In this document: in pieces, positions 24,776-38,030 of the stretch | How positions within the stretch are numbered: the stretch's first letter is position 1 | Layout: each line of letters begins with the position of its first letter | Assembly (NCBI GenBank): GCA_028023455.1 | Contig: JAQFVV010012573.1 | Span: 2,416,815 to 2,480,814 of the forward strand | Direction: 5' to 3' | Source of the DNA: Epiperipatus broadwayi | Lineage: Eukaryota; Onychophora; Udeonychophora; Euonychophora; Peripatidae | DNA: 64,000 nucleotides | Translations under genes and position numbers: made by a program | The notes under the pieces: generated by a model | Databases searched by the model: none | What the model was told of the DNA's origin: nothing | What the model saw: only the letters and a program-made list of their open reading frames with translations

Positions 24776-26218
24776 GCATCTATTTTAGAAGTTTGTGTAA
24801 GCATAGAAATTAGTGATCATGTGATGTTTAGAGTTTAAATGGATGACACTAAAAAGAAAGCTGATCACTAGTTATTTTTGTAAGGGAAGATACCTCTATT
24901 TTGGAATCCAGAACCTCCTATCTTGGGGGGAAAAAATGTTATTAAAAATGTTAGCAAGCAATGTTAGGCATCATATATATCATTAAAAATAGCAATAAGG
25001 ATAACCAAGTGCTGAATATTTTATTTATAAATTGTTTCCTGCTATACTTGAATGCATACACAAAATCCAAATTTTATTGATGTTTGGAAAAATGAGATAT
25101 AAAAAACCAAATAAGGATTTTTGATAAATCTGGATTTCTTCATACAAATAATGTCATTTGTATGAGGAAATATCTGAGATTGACCAAAGTGAAGACATTT
25201 TACATTAACTCACATCAAATATAAGTTCTTTTCATTTGATTTTAATGCGTGCACATTTATTAGAATGAATGGGACAGATCTTATAATTAACAGTAAAATC
25301 ATTTTTATGCATAAATTAAAACAAAAAAAATTTAAATGTACTTTCAGAGATAAGCATAAATGTGGTCTTAAGATAAGTTATCTTACTACATTCAGTAAAA
25401 CACCAATTGAAGAATTAATATTTAAAACTAAGAGAATATTTATAAAAAAAATAATTATCACTATTATTAGTAGTATTAATTATTAAAGTTGTTTAACAAA
25501 AAATGCTTTTTCCTTCAATATGTTTGATAATTTTAGTTTCTTTTTGTCCCAAGTGGAACAGAAGATTAATCAACTCAGAAAAGTTTTATATTTATAACTA
25601 AGTGAAATTGATCAATTTATCAAAACGAGATTGTTTTACTAATGTAAAAAATCATTATTTACAAATATTGTAGCTGCATTGCTAATATGCCACATAATGG
25701 GTTATGTAAATAATATTTAATTTACATATTTACATAATTTATTTCTTCTAAAAACTGCTGCATAGTAAATCGTAGGATTTCGCGCTGTATGTTTATAATT
25801 TAAACACATTGAGTTAATTGTGAAGACATTTAAAGCTTCACGCTTTCAAATCTAAATATGTATGACTGGCTTAGATATATAGAAAGAAAAGTAGAGAGAA
25901 GGGTGGCCGCCCTTTTCTCATAAATTCCTTGTCGTGTGTTTATGGTTTGGTTGTCATTCGGACAGCTATCATAAGATCTGATTGGCTGACAGGTAAGTGT
26001 TATAATGAGCGCAATGAGATTTTTCAGTATCTCAATTTAATTTCAATAATGGGTTATATTTTTTTAGATAATCAATATTTAAACTTAAATATTGTTTGCT
26101 GTTCATGGTTGATAAATTGTCATATATCAATTTAAAAAAAATTGAAAACATGAATTTTCTTTTAATTGATTCAGCAGATTGATTTTTGCTATTAAATCTA
26201 ATATTTTATAACTATTTC
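24776..26218. other. A+T-rich spacer with a possible non-coding first exon
   Basis: Mostly nothing recognisable. The stretch 25860-25993 is less A+T-rich (GGTGGCCGCCC, ATTGGCTGA) and ends in a consensus donor CAG/GTAAGTG on the plus strand. It could be a promoter and 5' UTR exon of an unseen plus-strand gene. Confidence 0.25.
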
Positions 26219-27630
26219 TACAGTATAACTAGATATGCAATTCTCAAACTTATTTCATTTTTGAGAAATTGAGAATTTTTTTTGATGTTCTCAAGAATTA
26301 TAAAGAAAAATTAAAAATACCCCCCCCCCCCGTTTTTACTTTAAGAACAATTTATATAAAAGAAAAAACAAAAAATAAATTCTTTAATAAAAAAAAAAAG
26401 GTGCAAATTCAATTTGAACTCATTCAATCTTCATCTCCATTGAAAATTATAAATTATATATGATCCAATTTTTAAATTGACCAGATTAAATATGAAATCT
26501 AGGCATTTTCTTTTGAAAAATAATATTTAAAAAAAAAATAAACAACCAATCAATGAATCTTTTATGCAGGTTCTTCTTTTGGACACAATATGATCTGACA
26601 TTGAAAACTTCCGCTCATTTTGTGTTGATATAGAATTGTGTTCAATGCAGATTTCAAATTTTCCAAATTATTTGTCGATATCCATGTAGCTTCAAATAAA
26701 TTATTTTTCCAATATTAATAAACTTTTTGCGATTGTTGAGGTTGTTTTAAAATTGCTTGTATCAACTCTTCTAACTGTTGTAAACTTGCTGAAGTATTTA
26801 TAGGAAAGCTTTCTGTCACTACTTCAATATCTCACTCACAGTCAGAGAATTGCTCTGTTCCACTTCATCTATGTAATTCTTTTGGAATAATCTCTGCATA
26901 TAATTTTTAGCTAGTTTAATGATATCAAATTTTGAGGTAGATTTGAAGAATTTGTCATCTTGTACGGAAGCTTTCTGTCACTACTTCAATATCTCACTCA
27001 CAATCAGAGAATTGCTCTGTTCCACTTCATCTATGTAATTCTTTTGGAATAATCTCTGCATATAATTTTTAGCTAGTTTGATATCAAATTTCGAGGTAGA
27101 TTTGAAGAATTTGTCATCTTGTTCTCGTAAATAGTTTGGATCTTGAAAAAACTTTAATAATAAAACTATCACATCATTGCTCCTCTTTGATATTTGAATT
27201 TTAAGTTCATCCAAAAAGCCTTTTGCTTAATATCAAATTTTGTACTTTTTCTTTTAAAAATACTTTCAGCAATCGCTATAGTTCTGCTTACTCACTTTTG
27301 GAGCCTATATAAGTAGGTATATATATATATTTTTAATAAATTTATGAACTCCATATAAAATTTTACATACTGTATAAACATCAAGTAAAGGTATGTAGTT
27401 ACTTTGCAAATTATTTGTTTGTTAACACTGACTAAATGCCATTAAACATAATAATACTTAAAGTGAGAAAAACAATTAATAGTTAATAAAACAGTTGCAC
27501 TAGAATTTCATGTTTTGTAAAAATGACTTGTTTTTCCGATTTTAATTTTTTTCTTGAAATTCTCGAGAATCAAGAAAAATTTATCAACCGAGAAAAAGAA
27601 TTCTCAAGAGTAATCTCTAAGTATAACAGA
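26219..27630 (-). mobile_element. hAT transposon remnant with transposase C-terminus
   Basis: Minus-strand frames from about 27220 read MDELKIQISKRSNDVIVLLL, KFFQDPNYL, KFDIKLAKNYMQRLFQK, and after breaks LFEATWISTNNLENLKSALN. This is the C-terminal region of hAT transposases that precedes the ERxFS motif. The ends CAGTATAAC.TAGA (26219) and TCTAAGTATAACAG (27617-27630) are roughly inverted and may be the termini. A 162-bp segment is tandemly duplicated inside. Confidence 0.6.
26806..27126. repeat. 162-bp tandem duplication inside the hAT remnant
   Basis: AAGCTTTCTGTCACTACTTC starts at 26806 and again at 26968. The two units are nearly identical; the second lacks a few bases (TTTGATATC versus TTTAATGATATC). 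The duplication is therefore younger than the decay of the transposase frame. Confidence 0.9.
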
Positions 27631-27733
27631 TGATTATAATGTTAAACAAACTGCAGATTCGCTAACAAGTAAAGGAAATAGTCTGATCTGTATTATTCTC
27701 TAGATGAACATGGAAGTAGAATAATTTATAAAT

Positions 27734-27849
27734 TTATTTGACTGTTTAAAACCATATCACATTATAGAATTAAGTTAAAAAAAAAAAAAAATTATTTGAC
27801 TATTTAAAACCTCATCACATTATAGAATTAAGTTAAAAAAAAAAAAAAC
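27734..27849. repeat. tandem pair of a ~58-bp unit ending in poly-A
   Basis: Two consecutive units read ATTTGACT.TTTAAAACC, then ATCACATTATAGAATTAAG, then TTA(n). They differ at only a few positions. Confidence 0.9.
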
Positions 27850-29059
27850 TTTCGGTAGTTCAACTCTACTAAACACTTAAAATTGATAGTAATGACATAA
27901 AAATATAAATGTAAGATTCCATAGTAGCAAAGGTATTTCCTATTCACTTTCCAGTATTGATTCTTTTATGAATTCAATAAATTAAAAATAGAATACTAAA
28001 TCAACACTGAATTAACAAATATTTTTCCCCTTAATATAGAGGTAGTCAAAACTGACTAACTACAAAGAGCGAACTTTCTATAAAAAAACGAAGAGCAATA
28101 CTAATCCAGACCAAATATCAAATGATATTTCCTCCCTATGTTAATGTTTTTTTCTATTTTCTAATCTAATAATAATATATTAAATTTAATATCAGCTTTA
28201 TTCTCTTTGTATTAGACAATGATGCTTTCTATCTATATTTAGCTAATACTAATGCTATAGTTAATGTACACTAGATATAAGTGAAAGATCTATTAGCTAC
28301 AAATTGATCATGAATTCATTGGTATTCCTTCTAAAATTTATTTACCACACCACTGTTTACATGTTCAAAGATGAAGATAACTATGACTTATAAAAGCATT
28401 TCACTGAAAGTTTCATTATGCAACAATCACATTTTTTATTTTATAGTCAATGCATAGGTATTCATCTGACCAACTTAGATTCATCTGAAATCTTTACTCT
28501 CTAATTGTATCTAGATACTCATTTACTGAGTTTTATTGAATAAATAGATGGATTGATAATGGGCTATCTACCTGAATAAATAAAATCTTATGAAAACATT
28601 TCCAAAGTTCAACAGGCCTTGACTCAAACTTAAAATTATGAACATGGCAAGTGAATGTGTTAATCACTGTCCAACAAGATCCTTCCTTACATGAGGCAAA
28701 AGACCTCGAAAGCGCTTAGCGTGTAATAATTTCTGTGTATCTTTATAGCTTCTCATTCAAGTGTGGCATACGCTTTGTTAATTTTGTATATAATTAACTA
28801 TGTAAAATAATTCATCATTATTCACTAATTGACTCTAACTAAAATTTTAATTAAGTTATTCTAATAAGCATTTATTAGAGTTAAGCCTGCTCAGCCTTTC
28901 AGAAAAATTTCTTCAAAACTACAACAAAATTCAATTCAAAAATATAAATCTATAATTCCAGTACAAATATTAAGCATATATATATAATTAGTATAACAAT
29001 AATTAAGAAAAAAAACACTCCACAACCAGTTAGTATTATGAAGCACTAACCAAATTCAC
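27850..29059. other. spacer or intron with a hammerhead-like motif
   Basis: No coding feature recognised. 28681-28730 contains a GAGG-loop-CCTC hairpin followed by GAAAGCGC..GCGT, an arrangement reminiscent of hammerhead ribozyme motifs in Penelope-like elements. Three of the seven core bases before the hairpin do not match. 28640-28680 read on the minus strand is vaguely tRNA-like. Confidence 0.25.
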
Positions 29060-29182
29060 CTCTTCGTCCGTGTGCTCTTGGTAACCAGTAACTCTTTTGT
29101 TTAGGAATGGATCCAGGCACATCAAAAATAGCATATACACAACCAACATGGAGATAATACAGATGATGAGAATCACAACTAC
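29060..29182 (-). CDS. TMEM9: TMEM9 homologue, exon with the membrane segment
   Basis: The 41-codon exon is flanked on the minus strand by an acceptor (TTTTTAG) and a donor (GAG/GTGAAT). It encodes a hydrophobic helix, VVVILIICIISMLVVYMLFL, then MCLDPFLNKR and a YQEHTDEE tail. In the TMEM9 family the same helix follows the TTTIK motif directly and ends in ..LMLVDPL.RK before an acidic cytosolic tail, as here. TMEM9 proteins are single-pass type I membrane proteins of late endosomes and lysosomes, linked to V-ATPase and CLC exchangers. The exon starts and ends in phase 0. It joins the exon at 32102-32222 across a 2.9 kb intron. The following exon with the conserved C-terminus was not found. 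Confidence 0.9.
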
Positions 29183-29789
29183 CTAAAAATGATTATTATA
29201 AAATTACAATGATGGTAAGATTAGTAATAGGCAGTCAGCCGAAAACAATCCAATCAATCCAAACAATTAAAATATTTATAAGCCATGCATTCAGAATCAC
29301 CATATTCAATTCATTGATAGAACATAATCTATTACAAGAGATTCAACTAACAAGTTATTTGGGGCTTAAGCAAAATAAAAATCAGTTAACCATTATCTTC
29401 ATTAATTTATATAAAGAATATTCATAATAAAGATGAATTAAATATATATATATTTCAATATACTAAATTAAAATGCAATTATTATATAAAAATATTGACA
29501 ACAAGAATCATTACAATCAACTTTTTAAAAATAATTAGAGATTTTATTTACAAATAAGTTAACCCAGCATTTCAACTTAGGAAATATAAAACTAAACAAT
29601 GAAAAAATTTTATCAATGCTGAGTCAAACTACATTTTATATAAATTTAAAACTCCTTATTATAAAATATTCAAAATCAAATATGATTAGAAAATTAAAAG
29701 TTAACATCTCATCTCTGATTTATATAGGTGGCAGATTCTAAAGGACATTAACTTTCTTGCATTTAACAAAACAAAAAAAAAAAAACATT

Positions 29790-31480
29790 AATATAATGCA
29801 GGATGAAGATCTCTCAGAATTTAATCCAGTCTTTTTCAATCCATAATTTTTTTTCATTGCAATATTCCAGCCAACTTCGTTACCTTAACCATCCAGTTTA
29901 TATATATCTTTCTAAGTCTTTGACAATATCTTGGGATTCAATTTAAGATTTTAACTGTTCAACTATTGCTACCTTTTTCTAGCAATTTCAATCTCTTTAA
30001 TTCTTTCATCATATCAGTATTATCTAATTCTTCTCACAACCATGCATTTTGCTTTATTTCCCTTTTGTTAATCATCTTACATCTTTTTTTTTCTTCATTG
30101 TATTGTCTGCAGTTTCCATATTTCTCTGCTATCCAAGTCTCAATCCCATAAGAAAGTACCATAGGAATAATTTTTTTTAATTTTGTTATTTCTACCAAAA
30201 GTATTCCATTCAAAGTTTAAAATTATTTTCACTCATTATGTTTCCAGACATCAGTATCTTTTTCTTTTCTTTTTTTTTAGAAAATACTTACTTTCGTTTT
30301 TCAATCTTTTATCATTTATTTTTAGTCTTACTTGCATTTAATAGCTTTTTAACACTTCCTGTAGCTCTGAAGCAATCACAACATTAGCAATGTCATTTAT
30401 ATTTTTTAGTTTTTAATCTTTTGCATTGCTTTTCATGCCGTTTCACCTATATATTCCTTCTTTTCTTATTGGTTGCCTTATCTCAGCAAAAATATTTACA
30501 ATTGGTTTGATTGACTTTTTTTTATTTCTCCTCTATTTGCAACTTTTTTTAATAGAATATAGTCAGAGTCATCTTCAAAATCTGGTAATATTTTAAAATG
30601 ATTTGTAGCTTTAGTTCATTGGAATATTTCTGAGTTATGGATGTTAAATATTGATACTATTTTTCTTAATAGCTTTTGTTTTTATAGATTTGTACTAAGA
30701 TACATCTTATATTTCACTAATCAATGATCATTCTTTGTATAAATTATTAAAAATACATTTGTCTTAAAATAATATTTTCTATTAGACAAAATACAATTCA
30801 ATTCTGTTATGACTTCATTAGTATACTTCTGCATTGTTTTGTTTTGTTTTTTCAAAAAAAAAAAATACAATGTAAAGTTTTTCTTTTCTCAAAAAACTGT
30901 TATGTACTTTTCATATTTATCTTCATATCAAAATATATCAACAGAACTTTATCTTTCAAATGATTTTCATTCTTAGTATGAAGATTTCCCATGACAAGTG
31001 AAAATGTTTGCTTTTTTTCATAAGTATTATCTAGATCTAAATAAGTTTTCTCTTTCATTATATGAAAAGTGTTGGGATATAAAATCTGCATTTCATACCT
31101 TTAATTGTTACTCTGAATGATATACCATCAATATCCATAATGTTCTTCAATCTTTTCTATCATAAATCTCAATCCACTTGTGCTTCTCAATATTTATATC
31201 TTTATAATAAAAAAACATGTCCACTTTTCAAATCAACTGCTCTTCATCTTTTCTTTTAACTTTAGTTTGTCCCATTTAATATTAGATAATTCTTTTTCAA
31301 ATCATCCAACCTTCTTCATTAAATAAATTTTTTTTTTAATCTTATTTACTATATATAAATAATATTTTAAATACATTTTTGGGCTGATCAGACATTGTTT
31401 ATTCAGTCTGAGATCTGGTTCTATAAGAGATAGTTTTAAAAAATCCACTGTAAATTTTAATTCATATAAACTTAAAAACA
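29790..31480 (-). mobile_element. RTE LINE remnant, endonuclease plus 3' end, RT deleted
   Basis: From 29797 the sequence GCAGGATGAAGATCTCTCAG matches the RTE 3' end at 2360. Up to about 30400 it follows the C-terminal region. From about 30440 to 31480 it matches, reversed, the endonuclease part of the RTE copies (for example GCACAAGTGGATTGAGATTTATGATA and AAATGCAGATTTTATATCCC on the minus strand). The RT core between them is missing. The copy lies in the TMEM9 intron. Confidence 0.65.
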
Positions 31481-32101
31481 GCATTCATATGTATATTTTG
31501 GAGATGACATAATTTTGAATTCCTGTTGAAATATTAAAAAAAAAAAAAAAGCTTAAAATATGTATGATTCATAGAAAATAAATCACATATGCTATCATGT
31601 GACTAGTTCATCATCTGGGGAAAAAATTTTTATCATTAAATTCTGAGTATATTTATATATTTAAAGAACAAATATGGAGCTAAGCCATCTGTATATGTTT
31701 GACTCTAAATAAATCCTACTCTAAAAAAAGTATACTTTCCATTAAATTTTCAATGTTCAAAAAAGTTCAAGTTTAGAAAGATAAATACATTCATTTATAA
31801 AAAGTAAATATGTAGATATCCTTCATTTATTTACAAATGAAAAATATATTCCAAGATAGATATTTGTATCTTAATATTTGATAATATATACATTTCAGTT
31901 TTATTTTTTAATAATCTGCAGTTAGCAACATTTTTATTTATAGCTCAGAAAAGAAATTTGATAACTATTAAGTCAAAGCCTGGAATAAGTTTTAAAAATC
32001 TGGTACGAAGGAAACTCTTATAATATTGCTTTTATAAAACAAATAAAATAAAAAAATAAATATGAAACTAATAAAATAACCAATTCTTGTAAAATATATA
32101 C

Positions 32102-32222
32102 CTTAATTGTAGTAGTATTACGACTCTCATATTTGCACTCACACCGTGGACAAAATTGGTCTTTCTTCTCATCTGGTAGATATTCAGGGACTATATGCTT
32201 TAATACCACTTGTTTGCAATTA
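32102..32222 (-). CDS. TMEM9: TMEM9 homologue, luminal cysteine-rich exon
   Basis: The exon is flanked on the minus strand by an acceptor (TTTATAG) and a donor (AAG/GTATAT). A split Cys codon is completed at its start. It then encodes NCKQVVLKHIVPEYLP, DEKKDQFCPRCECKYESR and NTTTIK. The pattern NC..VV...VP, YC..CECRYE.R.TTTIK is the most conserved part of TMEM9/TMEM9B. The exon ends in phase 0, exactly where the next exon begins with the membrane helix. Reading past the donor gives a short false C-terminus. Confidence 0.95.
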
Positions 32223-33299
32223 CTATAAATATACCAACAATAATATCATATGATTTTTTACAATAAATATAAAAAAAGCAACATTAATAATTATGAATTT
32301 ATGTTATTCTGAATAAGATAAATAATTCTTTACGCATTTACTCATGAGGTTTATGAAAAAATACAATAGATTATAATTCCTAATTAACCAGGAAATAGTT
32401 TTATGCAATACTTACTTATTATATAAGCATCATTTTATATAACTAAATATTTCTGCTTTCATACTTTCAAATAAAATTTGCTTTATATAAAATAAAATTT
32501 CAGCCTATTCTACTTAATGAAAATGACCACCACTAGGTAAAGGTGATAAAAAGGGTTCACCTAAAACAGGTCCTATTTGTCACAATCTAACAATTCAGAA
32601 ATTAACTAATAGATATAAATATATATCTCTTTCACAATGAGTTTAGTATAAGACAATACAATACTCTGATTTCACATATTAATTTATTAAAATCAAATTA
32701 AGCACAATAACAGAAAAAAAATTGTAAATATTAATATATTTATTGCTTTTATTATTATTACTTCAAATTAGTAAAAATCATTAAAAATTTTGCTGATTTG
32801 ATGTAAACAGTTCCAAGATTTAAGATTTAAAAACTTTTTTTAAAAAAGCACAGAAATATTAAATTGGTTATAGTAAAATTTAATAGAAAATATCAATGTT
32901 TGTCCTAATTTATTTAAAAGGTAAACAAACAAACAAAAAAATTATGGTGGTGAGGATGTGCAAGCAACATATTAAAAATGAATGATTTATATAAATACAT
33001 AAAAAAACCTAAGTGAAGACCAGAAAATGTTAAATTTAATATAGATAATGTTGACAATATTTCAAGTAAAATAATGACAATGTGTTTTTATATATAAACA
33101 CAAAGCTATGTTTAAATAGATACCAGAAACTCTAGCTATGTGAAAAAAAGATTTTCAAGTCTGAAATTATGAGAGGAATAATCAAATAATTAGTCAAATA
33201 AGTAAGATATGAAGACAATATTGTAGAAGATTTATCACAGATATAAATAAAATTTGAGTATCAGAAATATAATTATTAAATTAGCAATATATCTCATAA
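32223..33299. other. TMEM9 intron, nothing recognised
   Basis: A+T-rich intron sequence without an assignable element. Confidence 0.5.
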
Positions 33300-34160
33300 T
33301 TACATCATTTCTTCTTTATTTTTAGTAAACTGCTGTATTCTAATATTAAATTTTCAACATTTTCTATCACCCATCCACACAATTCCCATGACAAATTTAT
33401 ATCTTTTCTTCACTTTTTAATCTACTACTATCACTATAGACTTTCTGATTTAAACTTAATCACTTACATTGGTGATATCATATAAATAAATTTTGCTTTC
33501 ACTTACATTTTCTATCCTATCAAATCCTTAATACATTGTATGGCTAATATTCTATCAAAATATTCTTTTGCATATTTTAAAACTTGCCTTAACCTTTCAA
33601 TTTAGTAATTCTCTTGCCATTTCTAAGTAGCAGTTTTTCAAACATTTTTAATTTGTTCTTGGCATTTCACATATGAAATGATGACCACCCCATTTTATCT
33701 TGTACAACTTCAAATGTCATCCATGTTGTTTCTAAGTTCATAACTTATCATTTCATTCTGAATTTTATCCAAAGCTGAAAATAATTCATATGTATGGTTT
33801 ATGACATCATTTCCATAATTGATACCAGATTCAGCCACTACTTATCATAAGATTCTATTTACATTATATTTTTTATAAACAAATTATACCAATTTCTTAA
33901 TCCACATTTTTTTTCTCCTTTTGGTTTTTACTGTATTCAAAGCCCTTTTCCAATCCTAATGTACCTTTCATTTACTACTAATTTTAATCACCAAATACAT
34001 TAATAAATAACATGTTATTTGTCAATTAACTATTTCATTTTCTAATTTTTTAATTATCAATTTCTTTGATTTTTTTTTTTTTTTACTAAATTGAGTATTT
34101 ATTTTTTCTTCACTTACCTTAAAATAACATATTCCCTTTTTTTATATCATTAGCAAAAAA
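33300..34160 (-). mobile_element. possible LINE-2-like remnant
   Basis: The strand is pyrimidine-rich (purine-rich on minus, as in the LINE-2 copies). Minus-strand fragments resemble broken LINE coding text, but no diagnostic motif survives. The assignment is tentative. Confidence 0.25.
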
Positions 34161-34164
34161 AAAA

Positions 34165-37100
34165 AACCTAATAACATATCCACTGCAGTTCAAGATCTCT
34201 CAGAGTTTAACCCAATTTCTCCTATTCAAAGCAACTTCCTTATTTCATTCATCCATTTCACGTGCGATTTCTTTTCAGATCTTTAACAATCTCTTGGGAT
34301 TCCTATACTTCAGTGAATATTCTTAAATCTATGTAATGTTCCATCTGCAAGTATCCAAGTCTCAGTTCCATAACTGGTAAACACATCTAATAAAAACCTT
34401 TCTCAAGCTCAAACATATTTCCTTTTAATACACTAAATTTTAATTGTATAATTAATTTCATTCATTATAGTTTCATTTGCATCAATAATCTGACCAAATT
34501 ATTTGTAGTTGTTAACTTCTAATTTCATGATTACCAATCTTTATTTTTTTCTTCTGAGAAAATGCACTGAACATTCCTTTAATCTTTTAAGCATTTACCT
34601 TTAATCTTATTTTTATGTAATAACTCTTGCAACATTTCCTGCAGGTCTGATGCATTATTTACAACAACATTCACATCTTCAAAATCTAAATGACTTAAAT
34701 AATGTCCATTTATTTTTTTTCCTTAGTTTCTCATTTTAATCCACAAAATACTTGTAAGACTGCTATAAAAAAAAAATATGAATAAGAAATGACTTTGTTG
34801 TATATCTTTCTCAATGTTAATTATAGTGTCACCATATAATCTAATCACCACTGTCATATTTTGATATATTTTATTTAGAATATAGCAATATCTTAGATCT
34901 ATATCTTCATGTAAACAAAGTTTCAATCTCTATGAAAATATTCATATAATCAAATGCCTTTTTTCTATTATATATTTAAATTTGAAAGTTCATTTGTTAT
35001 TTATAATTAACAAATATCAAATATTGCATCAACCTACCAACCTTGCACTATTTTTTTGGGGTAGTGGAATGGTGTTACACAGTCTATACATTTTTGTTGC
35101 GGTACTTAAATGTTTGGAAAAATTTGACAATTTAGTCGTAATGCAAGTAAAGACAAGGATACAATGTACTACCTGTGACCTCTAGGGAATTTTTCATTAT
35201 TTAATAGTAATATTTTCTAGAAATTTTGAAAATTATCAATATATTAATTTCATTGAAAAAAAAATTGTGTGTTCTAAGAAGATTGGAACAATATTACAAA
35301 CATTGAAATTTATATATATGTAAAGCAAATAAAAATATATTTGAAGGATTATTTAAAATATTGTAGTGATTATTAATTTATTATGCATACTGTTATTATT
35401 TTTAATAATTAGTAATTTAGAAAAACAACATCTGTGAGATTCTGCACATAATGAGTGGCAACAATAAATATTATAATATAATTCAAATATTTCAATAAAT
35501 ATTAATAAATATGCAGTCAAACAACCAGGATAAATATTAACACTCTAAAATAAATAATTCATGAATATTTAAATTAAAGACAGTTTTAATGTGCATAAGT
35601 TACCAATAATCCTTTATAGATATAAATGTGAAAAGTTTGGTAGGTTATGGACTTTTACTTTATGGAATTTGTTTTTAAAAATTTGTAAATTTTCTACTCA
35701 TGGTGAGCAAGACCATGGAGGACAGCTACTTACTATATGAATGTGAAAATTTATTTGTTGTTACTTAAAAAATCAATACATATTATACCAATCTTGTTGA
35801 ATCTTGTTATGATTTTCTTTCTTTTTATTTTTAGAGAATTACATAGACAATTGATTTTTGCTTTATGATACTTAATTGTTGTAAAAACTTTGGTAATTTG
35901 CAATATAAAAATATGTCAAAATTTTATCATTTTTGGATGACTTCATAAAAAAGCAATAAAAGGGCAGCATTAATTAAAAGATTACAGATGGAAAATTTTT
36001 TGAACAGGTAAGAAGTATGTCTTGCATACTGAAATATATACTTCAGAAAATAAGATTAGTTTTTGGAACAGTAAGATAAAATTTGATTTCATAAGTATAT
36101 TTTAAATTAATTAAATTTTATTTGTACAATATATTTAATTTCTCATTTGCAAGTGGAGCTTGAACAAAATACCACGATAAAATTTCATAGCCATTTTTAA
36201 AAATTAGTTTATCATATAAGAAATAAATTTAAACTAAAATTCTAAAAGTTGATCAAATTCAATTACATAACTGATCATAAAAAGTTATATTTTTTGCAAT
36301 ACTGCTGTTGATAACCCATAAATTATTATTTCAAGTAAATATTATTACATAAATATTTAAAGTCGAAAAGGGAACACCTACATGTTGCACTATATTCTTT
36401 TATTATACTAATGCAAGCAAGGCTGCAGATACAGCTAATAATCTATAAATCCACAACATAATGGCAACTCATATTCACTGCTCCTTTTTTTAATTTCTCT
36501 TAATACATGAATGTGATCCACTATGCTAAAACCATTTTTAAATCCAGCATGTTCTTTTAGTTGTTTGTGGCAGATGAATCATAATTATTTTAGTAAAAAT
36601 TTTATATAGAACTGATAAAAGCCTGATAAATTTATAATTTATAATGTTTTTTTTCATAACCTTCCTTAAATGTCCATATTACTATTACATTCTCCCAAAC
36701 ATCTGATACATCTTTACCATTTAGTATATAACTTTATCAATAATTTTTCTATTTCTTCACCTTCCTGGAGTTTTTACCTTCATATATTTAATTGCATGAA
36801 AACATCATTTATAAAGTTGGATAATTCAGAAGATATAATTACTATAGAAGATACTTTGTTTTCTTATTCTAATTTGTAAGACGTCTTCCACACATTTCAT
36901 GATATCATCTCACTTTTTGACTAGTTCCATTTTTTCTTTTTATTTCTGAAATTTCTTCCAGTATTAAGTGTTGTTTTATACTTTGACACCTCTCTTATTT
37001 AGATTTACTAGCCATTTCACAATTATATTTTCTTATATTATTATCTCTTTTTCATACTATTTTATAAAAATCTAGATATTCATTTCTTAATGGATCATTT

Positions 37101-38030
37101 TTAAAAAACTTTCATATTCCTTCTTTTCTTCATATATTGTCTTGTCTCAGCAGAAAATGTATTAGTAAACTGCTGGTTTTTTGTATAGCTGTCTTTTTTG
37201 CAGTTCTTTATAGATTATTGGTAATTTTCTTATTGATTTCAGTCAACATCTTCAAAGTATATTAATATTCTAAAATAATTTGTAAGTTCTAATTTAAATT
37301 CATTGAAGTGTTTTCTTTCTTAATAAGTTTTCATCTCTCTAGTTTTGCATTAACCCATATATTATATCTCAATAATCAATGATTCATTTCCTGTGTTAAG
37401 TCTATTAAAAACATTACAATTTTGAAATACATATTTTCCATATTAGTCAATATACATAGTATATATTCCAATTCTGCTTTACTTTCATTTGGACATCCCC
37501 TTGTTTATTTTCTTAAAGAAAGAATTCATAATATACAATTTTTCTTGTTTTCTATAAATTCCACCAATCTGTTCTCTCTCCCATTTCTGTCACCATAATC
37601 AAATTTACCTGTAGTGCTTTCATCTTTCAATTGTTTAAGAATTCTAGTATTAACATCCTCACAATTTTAAAATGTGGTTTGAGCTGATGAAAAGCATTTT
37701 GTACATCCATATAAAAATTCCCTCCTACGTCATCAAAATGAAACTTGTCGGGACAAGGACTTGAATTATCTATACTTGGTATTTTCCATTAATTTGAATA
37801 ATTAATCTTGTCACTCTGTCTAATATACCATCAAATCTACACAGTATTTTCTTCCATTTTTTATTTGTAATGAATCCCACTTCACTTGTGCTTCCAACAT
37901 TTAAATATCCACTTTTTACATCAATTTTCTTCATTTTTTGTTTTAACTTCACAAAGTTCAACAATATCTCATTTAATATTAAACAGTTTTTCCAATTTGT
38001 GCAATCACTGGAAATTGATCTGTAGTTATA
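34165..38030 (-). mobile_element. RTE LINE remnant, long but interrupted copy
   Basis: From 34180 (CACTGCAG...GATCTCTCAG) the 3' end and C-terminal region run to about 34720. The palm region (DIDLRYCYILNKIYQNM on minus) follows to about 34965. After a ~1.47 kb insertion the copy resumes at about 36437 with RT fingers (words equal to AATCCAGC..GTTC, GATCCAC) and the linker. The endonuclease follows at about 37480-38000, including the reversed GDFNA and NGRK regions and, at the far end, GGAAGCACAAGTGAAGTGGG. It reaches further 5' than the 51-kb copy. Stops are numerous. Confidence 0.7.
34966..36436. mobile_element. ~1.47 kb insertion of unknown type in the RTE copy
   Basis: The flanks are adjacent in the other RTE copies (CTTTTCATAATCTACAAATCC on minus order). 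No terminal repeats or protein similarity were recognised. The only open frame (34982-35185, 67 codons) is not known to me. Confidence 0.45.

Noticed and set aside
26320-26332. Poly-C tract as a G-quadruplex or i-motif
   Set aside because: A single homopolymer run of about 12 C without further C blocks; most likely a simple repeat.
28635-28680. tRNA-like SINE head on the minus strand
   Set aside because: Only vague A- and B-box resemblance, with no stable anticodon stem, tail or target duplication.
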